Of a stretch of 21,078 nt of DNA, positions 1 to 7,059 are shown piece after piece. Where the stretch lies: contig NZ_CAUCSQ010000066.1 in the NCBI RefSeq assembly GCF_958445495.1, forward strand, positions 1 to 21,078, in the 5' to 3' direction. The first letter of the stretch is position 1. Every line of letters starts with the position of its first letter. The notes under the pieces are model-generated. The model did no database searches, was not told the origin of the DNA, and saw only the letters and a list, made by a program, of their open reading frames with translations. This DNA comes from an uncultured Bacteroides sp. Lineage in GTDB: Bacteria; Bacteroidota; Bacteroidia; Bacteroidales; Bacteroidaceae. The translations under genes and the position numbers were made by a program.

Positions 1-1391
1 CCACTTTTCCGGAAAACGACTGGCCGGAATTCCTGCAACGTATCATCAAAGCCGGGAGCAACCCAATACAACATGACATCATGCTATTGGGAGCGCTCAC
101 TGCTTTAGGTGCTTGTATGTCGCGCCACGTACGATGCCTGTATGGCGGCAAATACCACCACCCCAGCCTCCAATGTTTCGTTGTAGCTCCTTCGGCTTCC
201 GGCAAAGGTATTCTTTCTTACATCCGCTTGCTCGTGGAGCCTATCCACGACGAGATTCGCAAAGAAGTGACCACACAGATGAAAGCATACAAAAAAGCGA
301 AAGCCGAGTACGATGCAATGGGGAAAGAGCGAACCAAAAAGGAGGCTCCACAAATGCCCCCTAACAGGATGTTCCTCATTTCGGGCAACAACACCGGTAC
401 GGGTATCCTGCAAAATATCATGGACTCCGACGGAACCGGACTTATCTGCGAAGCGGAAGCAGACACTCTTTCCACCGCTATCGGATCAGAACACGGTCAT
501 TGGAGCGACACCCTGCGCAAAGCGTTCGACCACGACCGCTTGTCCTACAACCGCCGCACCGACCAGGAATACCGGGAAGTGAAGAAAAGTTACCTTTCCG
601 TTCTGATTTCGGGTACGCCGTCGCAAGTGCAAACCTTCATTCCGACGACAGAAGACGGTTCATACTCCCGTCAATTGTATTATTATATGTGCGGAATCAG
701 TAAATGGATCAGCCAGTTTATAGACAACGAGATAGATTGGGAGGAGATATTCACCGTTATGGGACTGGAATGGAAAGAAAAGTTGAACGTGATAAAAATG
801 CACGGCATTCATACCCTGCAACTCACGGATGAACAAAAAGAAGAATTCGACACCGTCTTTTCCGTTTTGTTCGAACGCTCCAGTGTAGCTAATGGAAGGG
901 AAATGTATAGTTTTGTGGCACGTCTGGCTGTCAATCTATGTAGAATCATGTCGGAAACAGCCGTCTTGCGTGCCCTTGAAAGCCCTCAACCCTACAACTT
1001 CAAGGCCTCTCCCTCCTCTCCTTTCACACCGGACAAGGAGATTCCTGCGGACAACCGCAAGGATGGCATCATCACCCGCTGGGATGTATGCATTTCACAG
1101 GAAGACTTTCATGCTGTGCTTAGTCTTGCGGAACCTCTCTACTGCCATGCCACGCACATTCTATCGTTCCTCCCCAATACAGAAATCAACCATCGTCCTA
1201 ATGCCGATCGTGACTATCTCTTCCAGAAACTGGGTAAGGAATTTACCCGCACACAATTACTGGAAGAGGCTGTTGTTATGGGAATTAAGGAAAACACAGC
1301 CCTCACTTGGCTGAAACGACTCACTAAACACGGAAAATTAGTCAATATGGACGGTAAAGGGTTGTATGCGCGTGCGTGTGTGTATGAGTGA
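1..1391 (+). CDS. DUF3987 family protein, 5' end outside window
   Basis: The reading frame is open from base 3, with no stop before the first ATG at 81, so the gene is cut by the window edge and 462 residues are visible. A P-loop-like stretch, VVAPSASGKGIL, lies near bases 181-216, as expected for the ATPase-like core of DUF3987 proteins. These are primase/helicase-like proteins, often preceded by a VirE- or primase-type N-terminal domain that would lie outside this window. The last ~60 residues (KEFTRTQLLEEAVVMGIK and following) look like a winged-helix DNA-binding domain. Family knowledge suggests a mobile-element or phage-derived replication role, but no function is established. It heads a set of accessory genes (DUF4248, HU-like, smalltalk, amidase) that recurs beside Bacteroides capsule loci. 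Family assignment is fairly sure; biological role is unknown. Confidence 0.85.
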   Translation, partial: TFPENDWPEFLQRIIKAGSNPIQHDIMLLGALTALGACMSRHVRCLYGGKYHHPSLQCFVVAPSASGKGILSYIRLLVEPIHDEIRKEVTTQMKAYKKAKAEYDAMGKERTKKEAPQMPPNRMFLISGNNTGTGILQNIMDSDGTGLICEAEADTLSTAIGSEHGHWSDTLRKAFDHDRLSYNRRTDQEYREVKKSYLSVLISGTPSQVQTFIPTTEDGSYSRQLYYYMCGISKWISQFIDNEIDWEEIFTVMGLEWKEKLNVIKMHGIHTLQLTDEQKEEFDTVFSVLFERSSVANGREMYSFVARLAVNLCRIMSETAVLRALESPQPYNFKASPSSPFTPDKEIPADNRKDGIITRWDVCISQEDFHAVLSLAEPLYCHATHILSFLPNTEINHRPNADRDYLFQKLGKEFTRTQLLEEAVVMGIKENTALTWLKRLTKHGKLVNMDGKGLYARACVYE

Positions 1392-1448
1392 ACCGGAAAA
1401 AGTGTACCTACTGTACCTGCTTTGACTACCACATCTGCTTTTCCTGCG

Positions 1449-1551
1449 TAAAGCATCGCTTTAGGAAGTGTAAAACGATACTTTAGACATCATAAAGCGG
1501 TGCTTTATATATCCGTAAATGGCGCTTTACGGTGTCTAAAGCGCCGCTCTA
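1449..1551. repeat. Five phased near-palindromes (TAAAGC-n3-GCTTTA)
   Basis: Five units start at 1449, 1471, 1493, 1516 and 1537, with periods of 22, 22, 23 and 21. Units 1 and 3 are perfect 6-bp inverted repeats, TAAAGC and GCTTTA around 3-nt loops (ATC, GGT). Unit 2 (TAAAACGATACTTTA) and unit 5 (TAAAGCGCCGCTCTA) are imperfect. Unit 4 is extended to CCGTAAA/TTTACGG at 1513-1532. The 7-8-nt spacers differ from one another. The array fills the space between the convergent 3' ends of the DUF3987 and DUF4248 genes. It could be a protein-binding array or a set of RNA hairpins acting on transcript ends. Confidence 0.85.
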
Positions 1552-1552
1552 T

Positions 1553-1771
1553 TTAAGGCTCTCCCAAGGCATCCACAATCACTCTCACTTCTAACGGTGT
1601 GAACGAACGGCGCTTTGACTCGTAGCCCAAATCATACAGGCGTTGCAGAAGGCCGGGACACAAAGAAATCCATTTCTTCATCTTTCGATAGGCAGCAATG
1701 TCAGTCAGATGCGGAGAATAAAGTTGCGCCAGTTCCATGCGCCCGTAAGCACGTATTTTAAATTCGCTCAT
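1553..1771 (-). CDS. DUF4248 domain-containing protein
   Basis: A 72-residue protein of the DUF4248 family. The family hallmark is a start like FKIRAYGRMELAQLYSPHLT followed by a basic and aromatic stretch (RKMKKWISLCPGLLQRLYDLGY). The character is small, basic and mainly helical, so nucleic-acid binding is plausible but unproven. It is divergent from the HU-like gene across a ~220-bp region with direct repeats, and a TATTTTTG -7 box (minus strand, 1806-1799) sits ~28 bases upstream of the ATG. Its stop lies next to the palindrome array. It may be the regulator that reads the neighbouring repeats; this is inference from context only. Confidence 0.85.
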   Translation of the reverse strand: MSEFKIRAYGRMELAQLYSPHLTDIAAYRKMKKWISLCPGLLQRLYDLGYESKRRSFTPLEVRVIVDALGEP

Positions 1772-1798
1772 GATGGATATATTTCTGATTTACTGTTA

Positions 1799-1806
1799 CA
1801 AAAATA
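1799..1806 (-). promoter_or_regulatory. Bacteroidetes-type -7 box for DUF4248 gene
   Basis: CAAAAATA on the plus strand reads TATTTTTG on the minus strand, an exact match to the TAnnTTTG consensus of the Bacteroidetes primary sigma factor. It would start transcription around 1792, giving a ~20-nt leader before the ATG at 1771. The expected -33 TTTG is only approximate (GTTGG at 1830-1826, minus strand), and this overlaps the first direct repeat. Confidence 0.5.
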
Positions 1807-1821
1807 ACAAAGAAAGACCAT

Positions 1822-1892
1822 ATAACCAACGTTTTTACATTGAATAACCGACTATTATGACAAATAACCGACCGCTACCATACACAACCGTG
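1822..1892. repeat. Four direct repeats, ATAACCRAC-like, ~20-bp phased
   Basis: ATAACCAAC (1822-1830), ATAACCGAC (1844-1852), ATAACCGAC (1864-1872) and the weaker ACAACCGTG (1884-1892) are all in one orientation. The AACC cores are 22, 20 and 20 bp apart, close to two helical turns, so bound proteins would sit on one DNA face. The repeats fill the gap between the divergent -7 boxes of the DUF4248 and HU-like genes. This is the layout of an operator that controls both. Confidence 0.65.
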
Positions 1893-1922
1893 CAAAGCTG
1901 ATTTCTGGGAAATCCGGAGTAT

Positions 1923-1930
1923 TATTTTTG
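1923..1930 (+). promoter_or_regulatory. Bacteroidetes-type -7 box for HU-like gene
   Basis: TATTTTTG is an exact match to TAnnTTTG and would start transcription near 1937. This argues against the upstream TTG at 1928 as the start of the HU-like protein and supports an ATG further down. No clear TTTG -33 element is seen; TTTC at 1902-1905 is the nearest. Confidence 0.5.
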
Positions 1931-1990
1931 TATCGTCGAAAGGGAAAAGAAGCCCCGGACAATATGTTTAACCCTTCAATTTATTGTTTT

Positions 1991-2491
1991 ATGATTCGTT
2001 ACAAAATTTATCAGAACCAGCAGAAGAAAGGTCTGAATGCGGGCAAGTGGTTCGCCCGTGCGGTAAGCGACGAGACGATTGATTTGGCAAAGCTTGCCGA
2101 ACACATGTCGAAGCACAATTCACCGTATTCCGGTGGTGTCATCAAAGGCGTGCTTTCGGACATGGTAGATTGCATCAAGGAATTGTTGCTTGACGGGAAA
2201 AGCGTGAAAATCGACGACCTGGCTATTTTCGGGGTAGGCATCCGCAGCAAGGCGGCAGACCTGCTGGAGAATTTTTCATTGGAGAAGAATATCACCGGTA
2301 TGCGCCTGAAAGCACGTGCCACCGGTAATCTGTCGACTAATAATCTGAAACTAGACAGCCAGTTGAAGCAGCAGGCGGAGTATCAGAAGCCTGCCGGTTC
2401 CGGCGGCAACGGTCCGGATGCGGGTAACAAGCCTGACCCGGTTCCGGGCAATCCGGATGAAGGCGGGGAAGCTCCCGACCCGGCTGCTTAA
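1991..2491 (+). CDS. HU/IHF-like DNA-binding protein
   Basis: A 166-residue protein resembling the Bacteroidales HU-like/IHF-like DNA-binding family. Residues ~1-125 carry an N-terminal MIRYKIYQNQQKKG strand, a helical body with GVIKGVLSDMVDCIKELL, the stretch VKIDDLAIFGVGI typical of the HU fold, and a C-terminal family segment with ITGMRLKARAT. The last ~40 residues are a Gly/Pro/Asp-rich, probably disordered tail that is acidic, unlike classical HU. I chose ATG 1991 because the -7 box at 1923-1930 rules out the upstream TTG; ATG 1964 remains possible. It is the first rightward gene after the divergent promoter region and is followed by smalltalk and the amidase. The role is probably nucleoid-type or locus-specific DNA binding. 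Confidence 0.85.
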   Translation: MIRYKIYQNQQKKGLNAGKWFARAVSDETIDLAKLAEHMSKHNSPYSGGVIKGVLSDMVDCIKELLLDGKSVKIDDLAIFGVGIRSKAADLLENFSLEKNITGMRLKARATGNLSTNNLKLDSQLKQQAEYQKPAGSGGNGPDAGNKPDPVPGNPDEGGEAPDPAA

Positions 2492-2748
2492 AAGGCATGC
2501 CACGGAAGGCAGGGCGTCAGAACGGGAAATAGGGTCTCAAAATGGAAAGCTGGGTGTCAAGCGGATGGCGGGGAAACCGGCGGATGGCAGAAAGCCTCAA
2601 GAATGGCTGAAAACCCGGTAAAAGGCAAGGATTACCGCTGTTTACGGATAACCGGATATTCTTTACGACAGCTTATTATCTGCCTGCACGGCTCTGCACA
2701 TTCCGTGGTGAAAGGAAACGATTATTAATTCATTTTAAATCAAACTTT

Positions 2749-2856
2749 ATGAGTAATTCTTCATCGTCCCGCTCCGTATGGAGCTTCATTATCAAAGTAA
2801 TCATCACCGTTGCCACCGCCATCGGTGGTCTGCTTGGAGTACAGAGTTGCATGTAG
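2749..2856 (+). CDS. Smalltalk family membrane peptide
   Basis: A 35-residue ORF (start MSNSSSSRSVWSFIIKV, end GVQSCM) matching what I recognise as the Bacteroidales smalltalk protein family. It has a Ser-rich, positively charged N-terminus followed by one hydrophobic helix (about residues 11-31) containing a GG pair, and a Cys as the penultimate residue. It should be inner-membrane, N-in by the positive-inside rule. The stop is 4 bases before the ATG of the amidase gene, so the two are probably co-translated. No function is established. The position directly before a signal-less peptidoglycan amidase resembles a holin/endolysin pair, which is inference. Confidence 0.85.
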   Translation: MSNSSSSRSVWSFIIKVIITVATAIGGLLGVQSCM

Positions 2857-2860
2857 GCTT

Positions 2861-3274
2861 ATGAGGACTATCACATTGTTCATCATTCATTGCAGCGCCA
2901 CGCCGGAAGGGAAATCTCTTTCGGCGGAAGCCTGCCGACTGGACCACATCCACCATCGAGGTTTCCGTGACATCGGTTATCACTTCTATATCACTCGCGA
3001 CGGAGAGATTCATCCCGGACGTCCGATTGAAGCGGTAGGGGCACACTGCCGGAATCATAACGCTCATTCAATAGGGATTTGTTACGAAGGCGGGCTGAAT
3101 GCAGAAGGAAAGCCGAAGGATACACGCACTCTGGAACAACGGGGAGCTTTGCTTGCTTTATTGAGGGAGTTAAGAGCTCGGTTTCCGAAAGCGTTGATTG
3201 TGGGGCATCATGATTTGAATCCGATGAAGGGGTGTCCGTGCTTTGATTGTGTGAGGGAGTATAGGTTGGTGTAG
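2861..3274 (+). CDS. N-acetylmuramoyl-L-alanine amidase (Amidase_2/PGRP fold)
   Basis: A 137-residue zinc amidase that cleaves the lactyl-amide bond between MurNAc and L-Ala in peptidoglycan. Motifs in order: FIIHCSAT with zinc ligand H10; GYHFYITRDGEIHPGRP at ~39-55; SIGICYEGG at ~70-78; and GHHDLNPMKGCPCFD at 115-129, supplying H116 and a Cys ligand (C125 or C127). The length is that of a bare catalytic domain. No signal peptide or cell-wall binding domain is seen, since the protein begins with the catalytic-core strand, as in T7-lysozyme-like phage enzymes. ATG 2861, just after the smalltalk stop, is preferred to upstream TTG codons that would run into the smalltalk gene. This family is a regular companion of Bacteroides capsule loci. 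Confidence 0.93.
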   Translation: MRTITLFIIHCSATPEGKSLSAEACRLDHIHHRGFRDIGYHFYITRDGEIHPGRPIEAVGAHCRNHNAHSIGICYEGGLNAEGKPKDTRTLEQRGALLALLRELRARFPKALIVGHHDLNPMKGCPCFDCVREYRLV

Positions 3275-3380
3275 ACAATATACATGCAGAAAAAGAGGTT
3301 ATCTTAAAAAATAAGAATTGAAAGTTGAAAATTCTACAGATTGAAACTTCAAAGGACTTATAGACCGAAATTTCAAAAAG

Positions 3381-3442
3381 AAAATCCCCCCTATTTTTGC
3401 CTTACATTATGATGAACGAAGGCTGCAATAGGAGGGATTTTT
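3381..3442. terminator. Long hairpin, probably bidirectional terminator
   Basis: The left arm, AAAATCCCCCCTATT (3381-3395), pairs with the right arm, AATAGGAGGGATTTT (3427-3441), with one mismatch in 15 bp. GCC (3399-3401) and GGC (3421-3423) can extend the stem. T-runs follow on both strands (ATTTTT on plus, GATTTTCTTTTT on minus). It lies ~105 bases after the amidase stop and ~330 bases after the last capsule gene, between convergent transcription units. Confidence 0.75.
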
Positions 3443-3772
3443 ATGTTACAGTTTACAAACTATCAGTAAGGATATTTCACTAGTCTGAGACAACTTCTTC
3501 CATCTTTATTTTATAAGCTCCATGTTTCTGACAATATAGCCTTTACTAATCTTACTCATCCTCTAGGACTCTCAATCCATGAAAATATCCTTTCCATAAA
3601 TTTTCTTCCAGAACTTTTAATGGCATTCCATTGAAGGATAAGTTCGAGCACTCCTCTATATTTGCATATTAACATGTCCTCTTACAATTCAATCAACTCT
3701 CCTCCATAATCCCACCAGCCATAGCCTTCCTATATCCGGGAAATTAGTCTTTCAGGCTTGATTTTTCTACAA
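3443..3772. other. Gene-free stretch, possibly decayed coding DNA
   Basis: No intact gene is seen between the hairpin and the last capsule gene. On the minus strand, short open stretches in different frames look protein-like but are broken by stops: one ending GGELIEL, one containing CSNLSFNGMPLKVLEENL and ending VLEDE, one ending KIKMEEVVSD. This could be the trace of a lost gene. I do not recognise a family. Confidence 0.3.
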
Positions 3773-4369
3773 TTACCTTTCTGTAACAATGACTTTAAAG
3801 GTTTGAAAGATAAGTTTAATATCAAACCAGAATGAAACATTCTGCACATATTCCAGATAGAGCTTGATTTTCTCCTGCATAATCACATTGATGTAATAAT
3901 TCTCTGGGTCTTCCGCCTTTTCCATCAGTTCATTTTCATTGCGGAATTTGATACTGGCTGGGTCAGTAATACCCGGACGGACATCTAAGACATGCATTTG
4001 TTCAGGTGTCCAGTAATCGACATAGTGTCGTACTTCAGGACGAGGCCCCACTAAACTCATATCACCCATAAATACATTAATCAACTGAGGAAGCTCATCA
4101 AGCTTATACTTACGGATAAAATAACCCGATTTTGTTATGCGGGGGTCACGTCCACCAATAGTGACTAAACTCCCTTTATCAGCTCCGACCCGCATAGAAC
4201 GAAATTTGAAGATACGGAAGTCTCTGTTGTTCTTTCCGACACGTACCTGCCGATAAAACACGGGACCTTTACTATCCAGCTTTATCCAGATAGCCACAAT
4301 TACAAGCAAAGGGCTAAGGATAATGAGTCCGCAACCCGATGCTACGATATCAAACAACCGTTTAAGCAT
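3773..4369 (-). CDS. Membrane phosphoglycosyl transferase (WcfS/PglC-like), initiating sugar transferase
   Basis: A 198-residue small monotopic phosphoglycosyl transferase (bacterial sugar transferase family). It moves a sugar-1-phosphate from a UDP-sugar to undecaprenyl phosphate, the first membrane step of repeat-unit assembly. Seen: an N-terminal reentrant hydrophobic helix (~10-28, LIILSPLLVIVAIWI), FKFRSM at ~55-60, the catalytic Asp-Glu pair D91/E92 in KLDELPQL, and GDMSLVGPRPEV at 102-113. The size fits PglC/WcfS rather than the long WcaJ/WbaP type. The start overlaps the end of the aminotransferase gene by 8 bases, so the enzymes making and using the first sugar are probably coupled. 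The pair resembles WcfR-WcfS at the end of the B. fragilis PSA locus. Substrate identity is inference. Confidence 0.93.
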   Translation of the reverse strand: MLKRLFDIVASGCGLIILSPLLVIVAIWIKLDSKGPVFYRQVRVGKNNRDFRIFKFRSMRVGADKGSLVTIGGRDPRITKSGYFIRKYKLDELPQLINVFMGDMSLVGPRPEVRHYVDYWTPEQMHVLDVRPGITDPASIKFRNENELMEKAEDPENYYINVIMQEKIKLYLEYVQNVSFWFDIKLIFQTFKVIVTER

Positions 4370-5651
4370 TCTTTACGATGTCGATAAAATTAGCAATTAC
4401 ATAGTCTACATCCTCGTCTGTCATGCAAGTATTGAGCGGCAAAGTCAATTCGTTCTCAAATGCAGCATACGCATTCGGATAATCCTTGATATCGAAACCT
4501 AAAGCCTTGTATGCTGTCATCATAGGCAGCGGTTTATAATGGACATTGGTAGCAATTCCTCTTTCAGCCATCTGTTCAATTACTTTATTTGTCTCTTCAC
4601 GAGTTTTGCCCAACAAACGAACCAGATAAAGGTGTCCAGAAGAAGTACGCTCTTCATCATAATGATTCAAAACAGCCACATTCAAGTCCTTGAAAGCTTC
4701 GTCATAACGTTCTATTATCTTACGGCGGCGTTCAAGCATACTTTTATAACGTTGTATTTGTACCAATCCGATAGCAGCTACGACATCAGTCATGTTACAT
4801 TTGTACCAAGTGCCGATAATGTCATATTCCCAAGCACCGAGCTTTGTTTTTGCCAATGCGTCTTTGTTCTGTCCATGCAGACTGAGCAATTGCGCTTTGC
4901 GATAAAGATTCTCATTCCAAGTTTCTCCCTCAATCACTGGCACACCGCTAAAGATATTATCCGCATTCCGGTCAAGTTCTCTCACAACCACTTCATTGCC
5001 AAATGGCAGGTTCCAAGCCAAAGCTCCCCCTTCTGCCGTGGTAAAGTTTTTCACAGCATGGAAAGAGAAAGATGAGAAATCTGCGATTGAACCGACCATC
5101 TTACCCTTACGTGAAGCACCGAATGCATGAGCGGCATCGCAACATATAGCTATGCGACCCATTTTTTTCTGCAAATCCGTCTTTGGAGTAAAGAATATTT
5201 TCTTATTCTCAACGATTGTAAACAACCGCCCGTAGTCGCAAGGAATACCAGCCAAGTCAACAGGCATAATAACTTTAGTACGTTCTGTGATAGCAGCTTC
5301 AACTGCCTCATAATCCATTTCAAGACAATCTTTCTGCACATCAACAAACACAAGTGTTGCTCCAACATGCTTAACCACTGATGCGCTTGCCGTATAAGTA
5401 TAAGCTGGAACAATCACCTCGTCACCCTCACCCACTCCCAACAAATGAAGAGCCATCTCAGCACATGCTGTCTGCGAGTTCAAACATACTGCTTTCTCTA
5501 CGCCTATGAACTCGGCTATTTCTTTTTCCAATTTCTTGGTACGTGGTCCAGTTGTTATCCAACCAGAGAGTATAGCATCTCTTACTTCATTAGCCTCTGC
5601 TTCCGTCATGTCTGGCGGAGAAAAAGGCACATTACGCAATTTCATTGTCAT
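4362..5651 (-). CDS. DegT/DnrJ/EryC1/StrS sugar aminotransferase (WcfR-like)
   Basis: A 429-residue PLP enzyme that transfers an amino group, usually from glutamate, to a 3- or 4-keto nucleotide sugar. Seen: the N-terminal GWITTGPRTKKLE signature (~30-42), SQTACAE (59-65), CDAAHAFGA with D172 and H175, the Schiff-base lysine K201 in SFHAVKNFTTAEGG, and a C-terminal HYKPLP substrate-side motif. Its place beside the PglC-like transferase suggests it makes a UDP-4-amino-trideoxy-HexNAc (AATGal type, as in B. fragilis PSA). No 4,6-dehydratase to make the keto precursor is in the window, so it must come from elsewhere. ATG 5645 is an equally possible start. The GC content is higher than that of the glycosyltransferase block upstream. 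Confidence 0.92.
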   Translation of the reverse strand: MTMKLRNVPFSPPDMTEAEANEVRDAILSGWITTGPRTKKLEKEIAEFIGVEKAVCLNSQTACAEMALHLLGVGEGDEVIVPAYTYTASASVVKHVGATLVFVDVQKDCLEMDYEAVEAAITERTKVIMPVDLAGIPCDYGRLFTIVENKKIFFTPKTDLQKKMGRIAICCDAAHAFGASRKGKMVGSIADFSSFSFHAVKNFTTAEGGALAWNLPFGNEVVVRELDRNADNIFSGVPVIEGETWNENLYRKAQLLSLHGQNKDALAKTKLGAWEYDIIGTWYKCNMTDVVAAIGLVQIQRYKSMLERRRKIIERYDEAFKDLNVAVLNHYDEERTSSGHLYLVRLLGKTREETNKVIEQMAERGIATNVHYKPLPMMTAYKALGFDIKDYPNAYAAFENELTLPLNTCMTDEDVDYVIANFIDIVKNA

Positions 5652-5875
5652 AATATGTATGTATTTTAGTTGATTGATTTTTTTGAATTCTGAGTATGAT
5701 AGAAAATCTCGCAGAATGAAATCTTCGAAGAAATATTGTTTTCTTATTTTACAAATTAACTGCCAATTGAATCATTCCATCACTAAATCCGACTATCATC
5801 TCTACATGAAAATGATTCTTATAACAATCTTAAAGCCATAAGATTGATTAAGATTTATTACTAGACAAGCAGGTT

Positions 5876-6877
5876 CTAACGATTTGCTTTTACTACGAAA
5901 TTTTGATGAAACAAGAGTTTGAAGATACCTCTTAAATATCCATAACCGTATCCTACATGAACCGTAATGTAAGAGATAATTATCCAAAATACAACTTTTA
6001 CGCTATTCGAGTCTTTACTAGCAAAAACAATAGCTAACAACAAATAAAGAGCTATACATCCAAAATATAACCATACTAAGATAGGATGAATCCAACAAAT
6101 AAGCATTCCAAGTATCAACCCCACAACAAAGACCAATGGAAAAAATTGCCTTACACTTGCAGGGCTTCCCAATTTTTTATTCACCAATGGTTTGAATAAT
6201 CCATATTGATAAAACATTTTCCACACTTTTTGTATCTTGTCACGAGCAAAATAGTCTATTACCAAAGAGGGAATAAGAAATATTTTACCACCATTTTTGA
6301 TTATGCGACCATTAAATTCATCATCCTGATTTCTAATAAGCTCCTCATCAAACATCCCAATTTTATCAAAAATATATCTCCTAAAACAACCAAATGGAAC
6401 CGTATCCACTTGCATCTCCTTTTCGACACCTATTCTAAAATAAGAGTTTCCCATACCAAAACTACTGCTTAAAGCTTTTGCAATAGCCACACACTTGGGA
6501 GTATTGTTTATTGGTAATGTCCGACAGACCCCTCCAACATTATCAGCTTGAAGCTCATTCAATTTCTTAACCAACAAAGAGAAATAATTTTGAGGATAAA
6601 AAGCATGTGCATCCAACCGTATTATTACATTTCCTTTTGACGCTCTAATTGCTATATTCAATGCAGGTGGCACAATTTTCTTTGGATTGTCAAACAAGCG
6701 GATGAACGAATATTTCTCTATATATCTTTTTACTATTTCCCTTGTTCGATCTGTACTCATTCCATCTACGAACAAGATTTCTAAATCATCTTTAGGGTAA
6801 TCCTGTTCAAGAATGGAGTCGATACACTTTGCTATATATTTTTCTTCATTATATATCGGACAAATTACAGATAGCAT
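5876..6877 (-). CDS. Family 2 glycosyltransferase (ExoA-like) with C-terminal membrane helices
   Basis: A 333-residue GT-A fold inverting glycosyltransferase. Seen: the start MLSVICPIYNEEKYI, FVDGMSTDRT (36-45), a metal-site variant RLDAH (87-91, D89 and H91), the acceptor-side VDTVPFGCFRR (158-167), and the probable catalytic region NQDDEFNGRI (183-192). Three or four hydrophobic helices follow from ~245 to ~320, so it sits on the cytoplasmic side of the inner membrane. The architecture resembles ExoA of succinoglycan synthesis. Unlike the overlapping genes upstream, it is flanked by gaps of ~180 and ~220 bp, which suggests it joined the locus separately. The transferred sugar cannot be predicted. 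Confidence 0.9.
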   Translation of the reverse strand: MLSVICPIYNEEKYIAKCIDSILEQDYPKDDLEILFVDGMSTDRTREIVKRYIEKYSFIRLFDNPKKIVPPALNIAIRASKGNVIIRLDAHAFYPQNYFSLLVKKLNELQADNVGGVCRTLPINNTPKCVAIAKALSSSFGMGNSYFRIGVEKEMQVDTVPFGCFRRYIFDKIGMFDEELIRNQDDEFNGRIIKNGGKIFLIPSLVIDYFARDKIQKVWKMFYQYGLFKPLVNKKLGSPASVRQFFPLVFVVGLILGMLICWIHPILVWLYFGCIALYLLLAIVFASKDSNSVKVVFWIIISYITVHVGYGYGYLRGIFKLLFHQNFVVKANR

Positions 6878-7059
6878 GATTGAATTTTTATCGTTATTAC
6901 TTTATCTCCCTTGCCAATACACAGACATTAAATTTAATAGAAATAATACTGTGTGAACATCTTATGGGGATTACCAGTTTTCACATTAAGCTTTTAAAAT
7001 AACTACAGTTCCTATATCTTTAGGCAATGGTCATATTTTCATTTGTTTAATCATATCTT

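Noticed and set aside
892..1314. 140-codon ORF inside the DUF3987 gene
   Set aside because: A +1-frame shadow with no domain features; the overlapping frame has clear DUF3987 and winged-helix features.
1449..1551. CRISPR-like array
   Set aside because: Repeat units are ~15 bp with 7-8-bp spacers, too short for CRISPR, and no cas gene is near.
1928..1990. TTG start extending the HU-like protein by 21 residues
   Set aside because: The TTG lies within the TATTTTTG promoter box, so it would be upstream of the transcript start.
4539..5075. 178-codon plus-strand ORF
   Set aside because: It is antisense to the aminotransferase gene, low in complexity and without family features; a shadow of the real frame.
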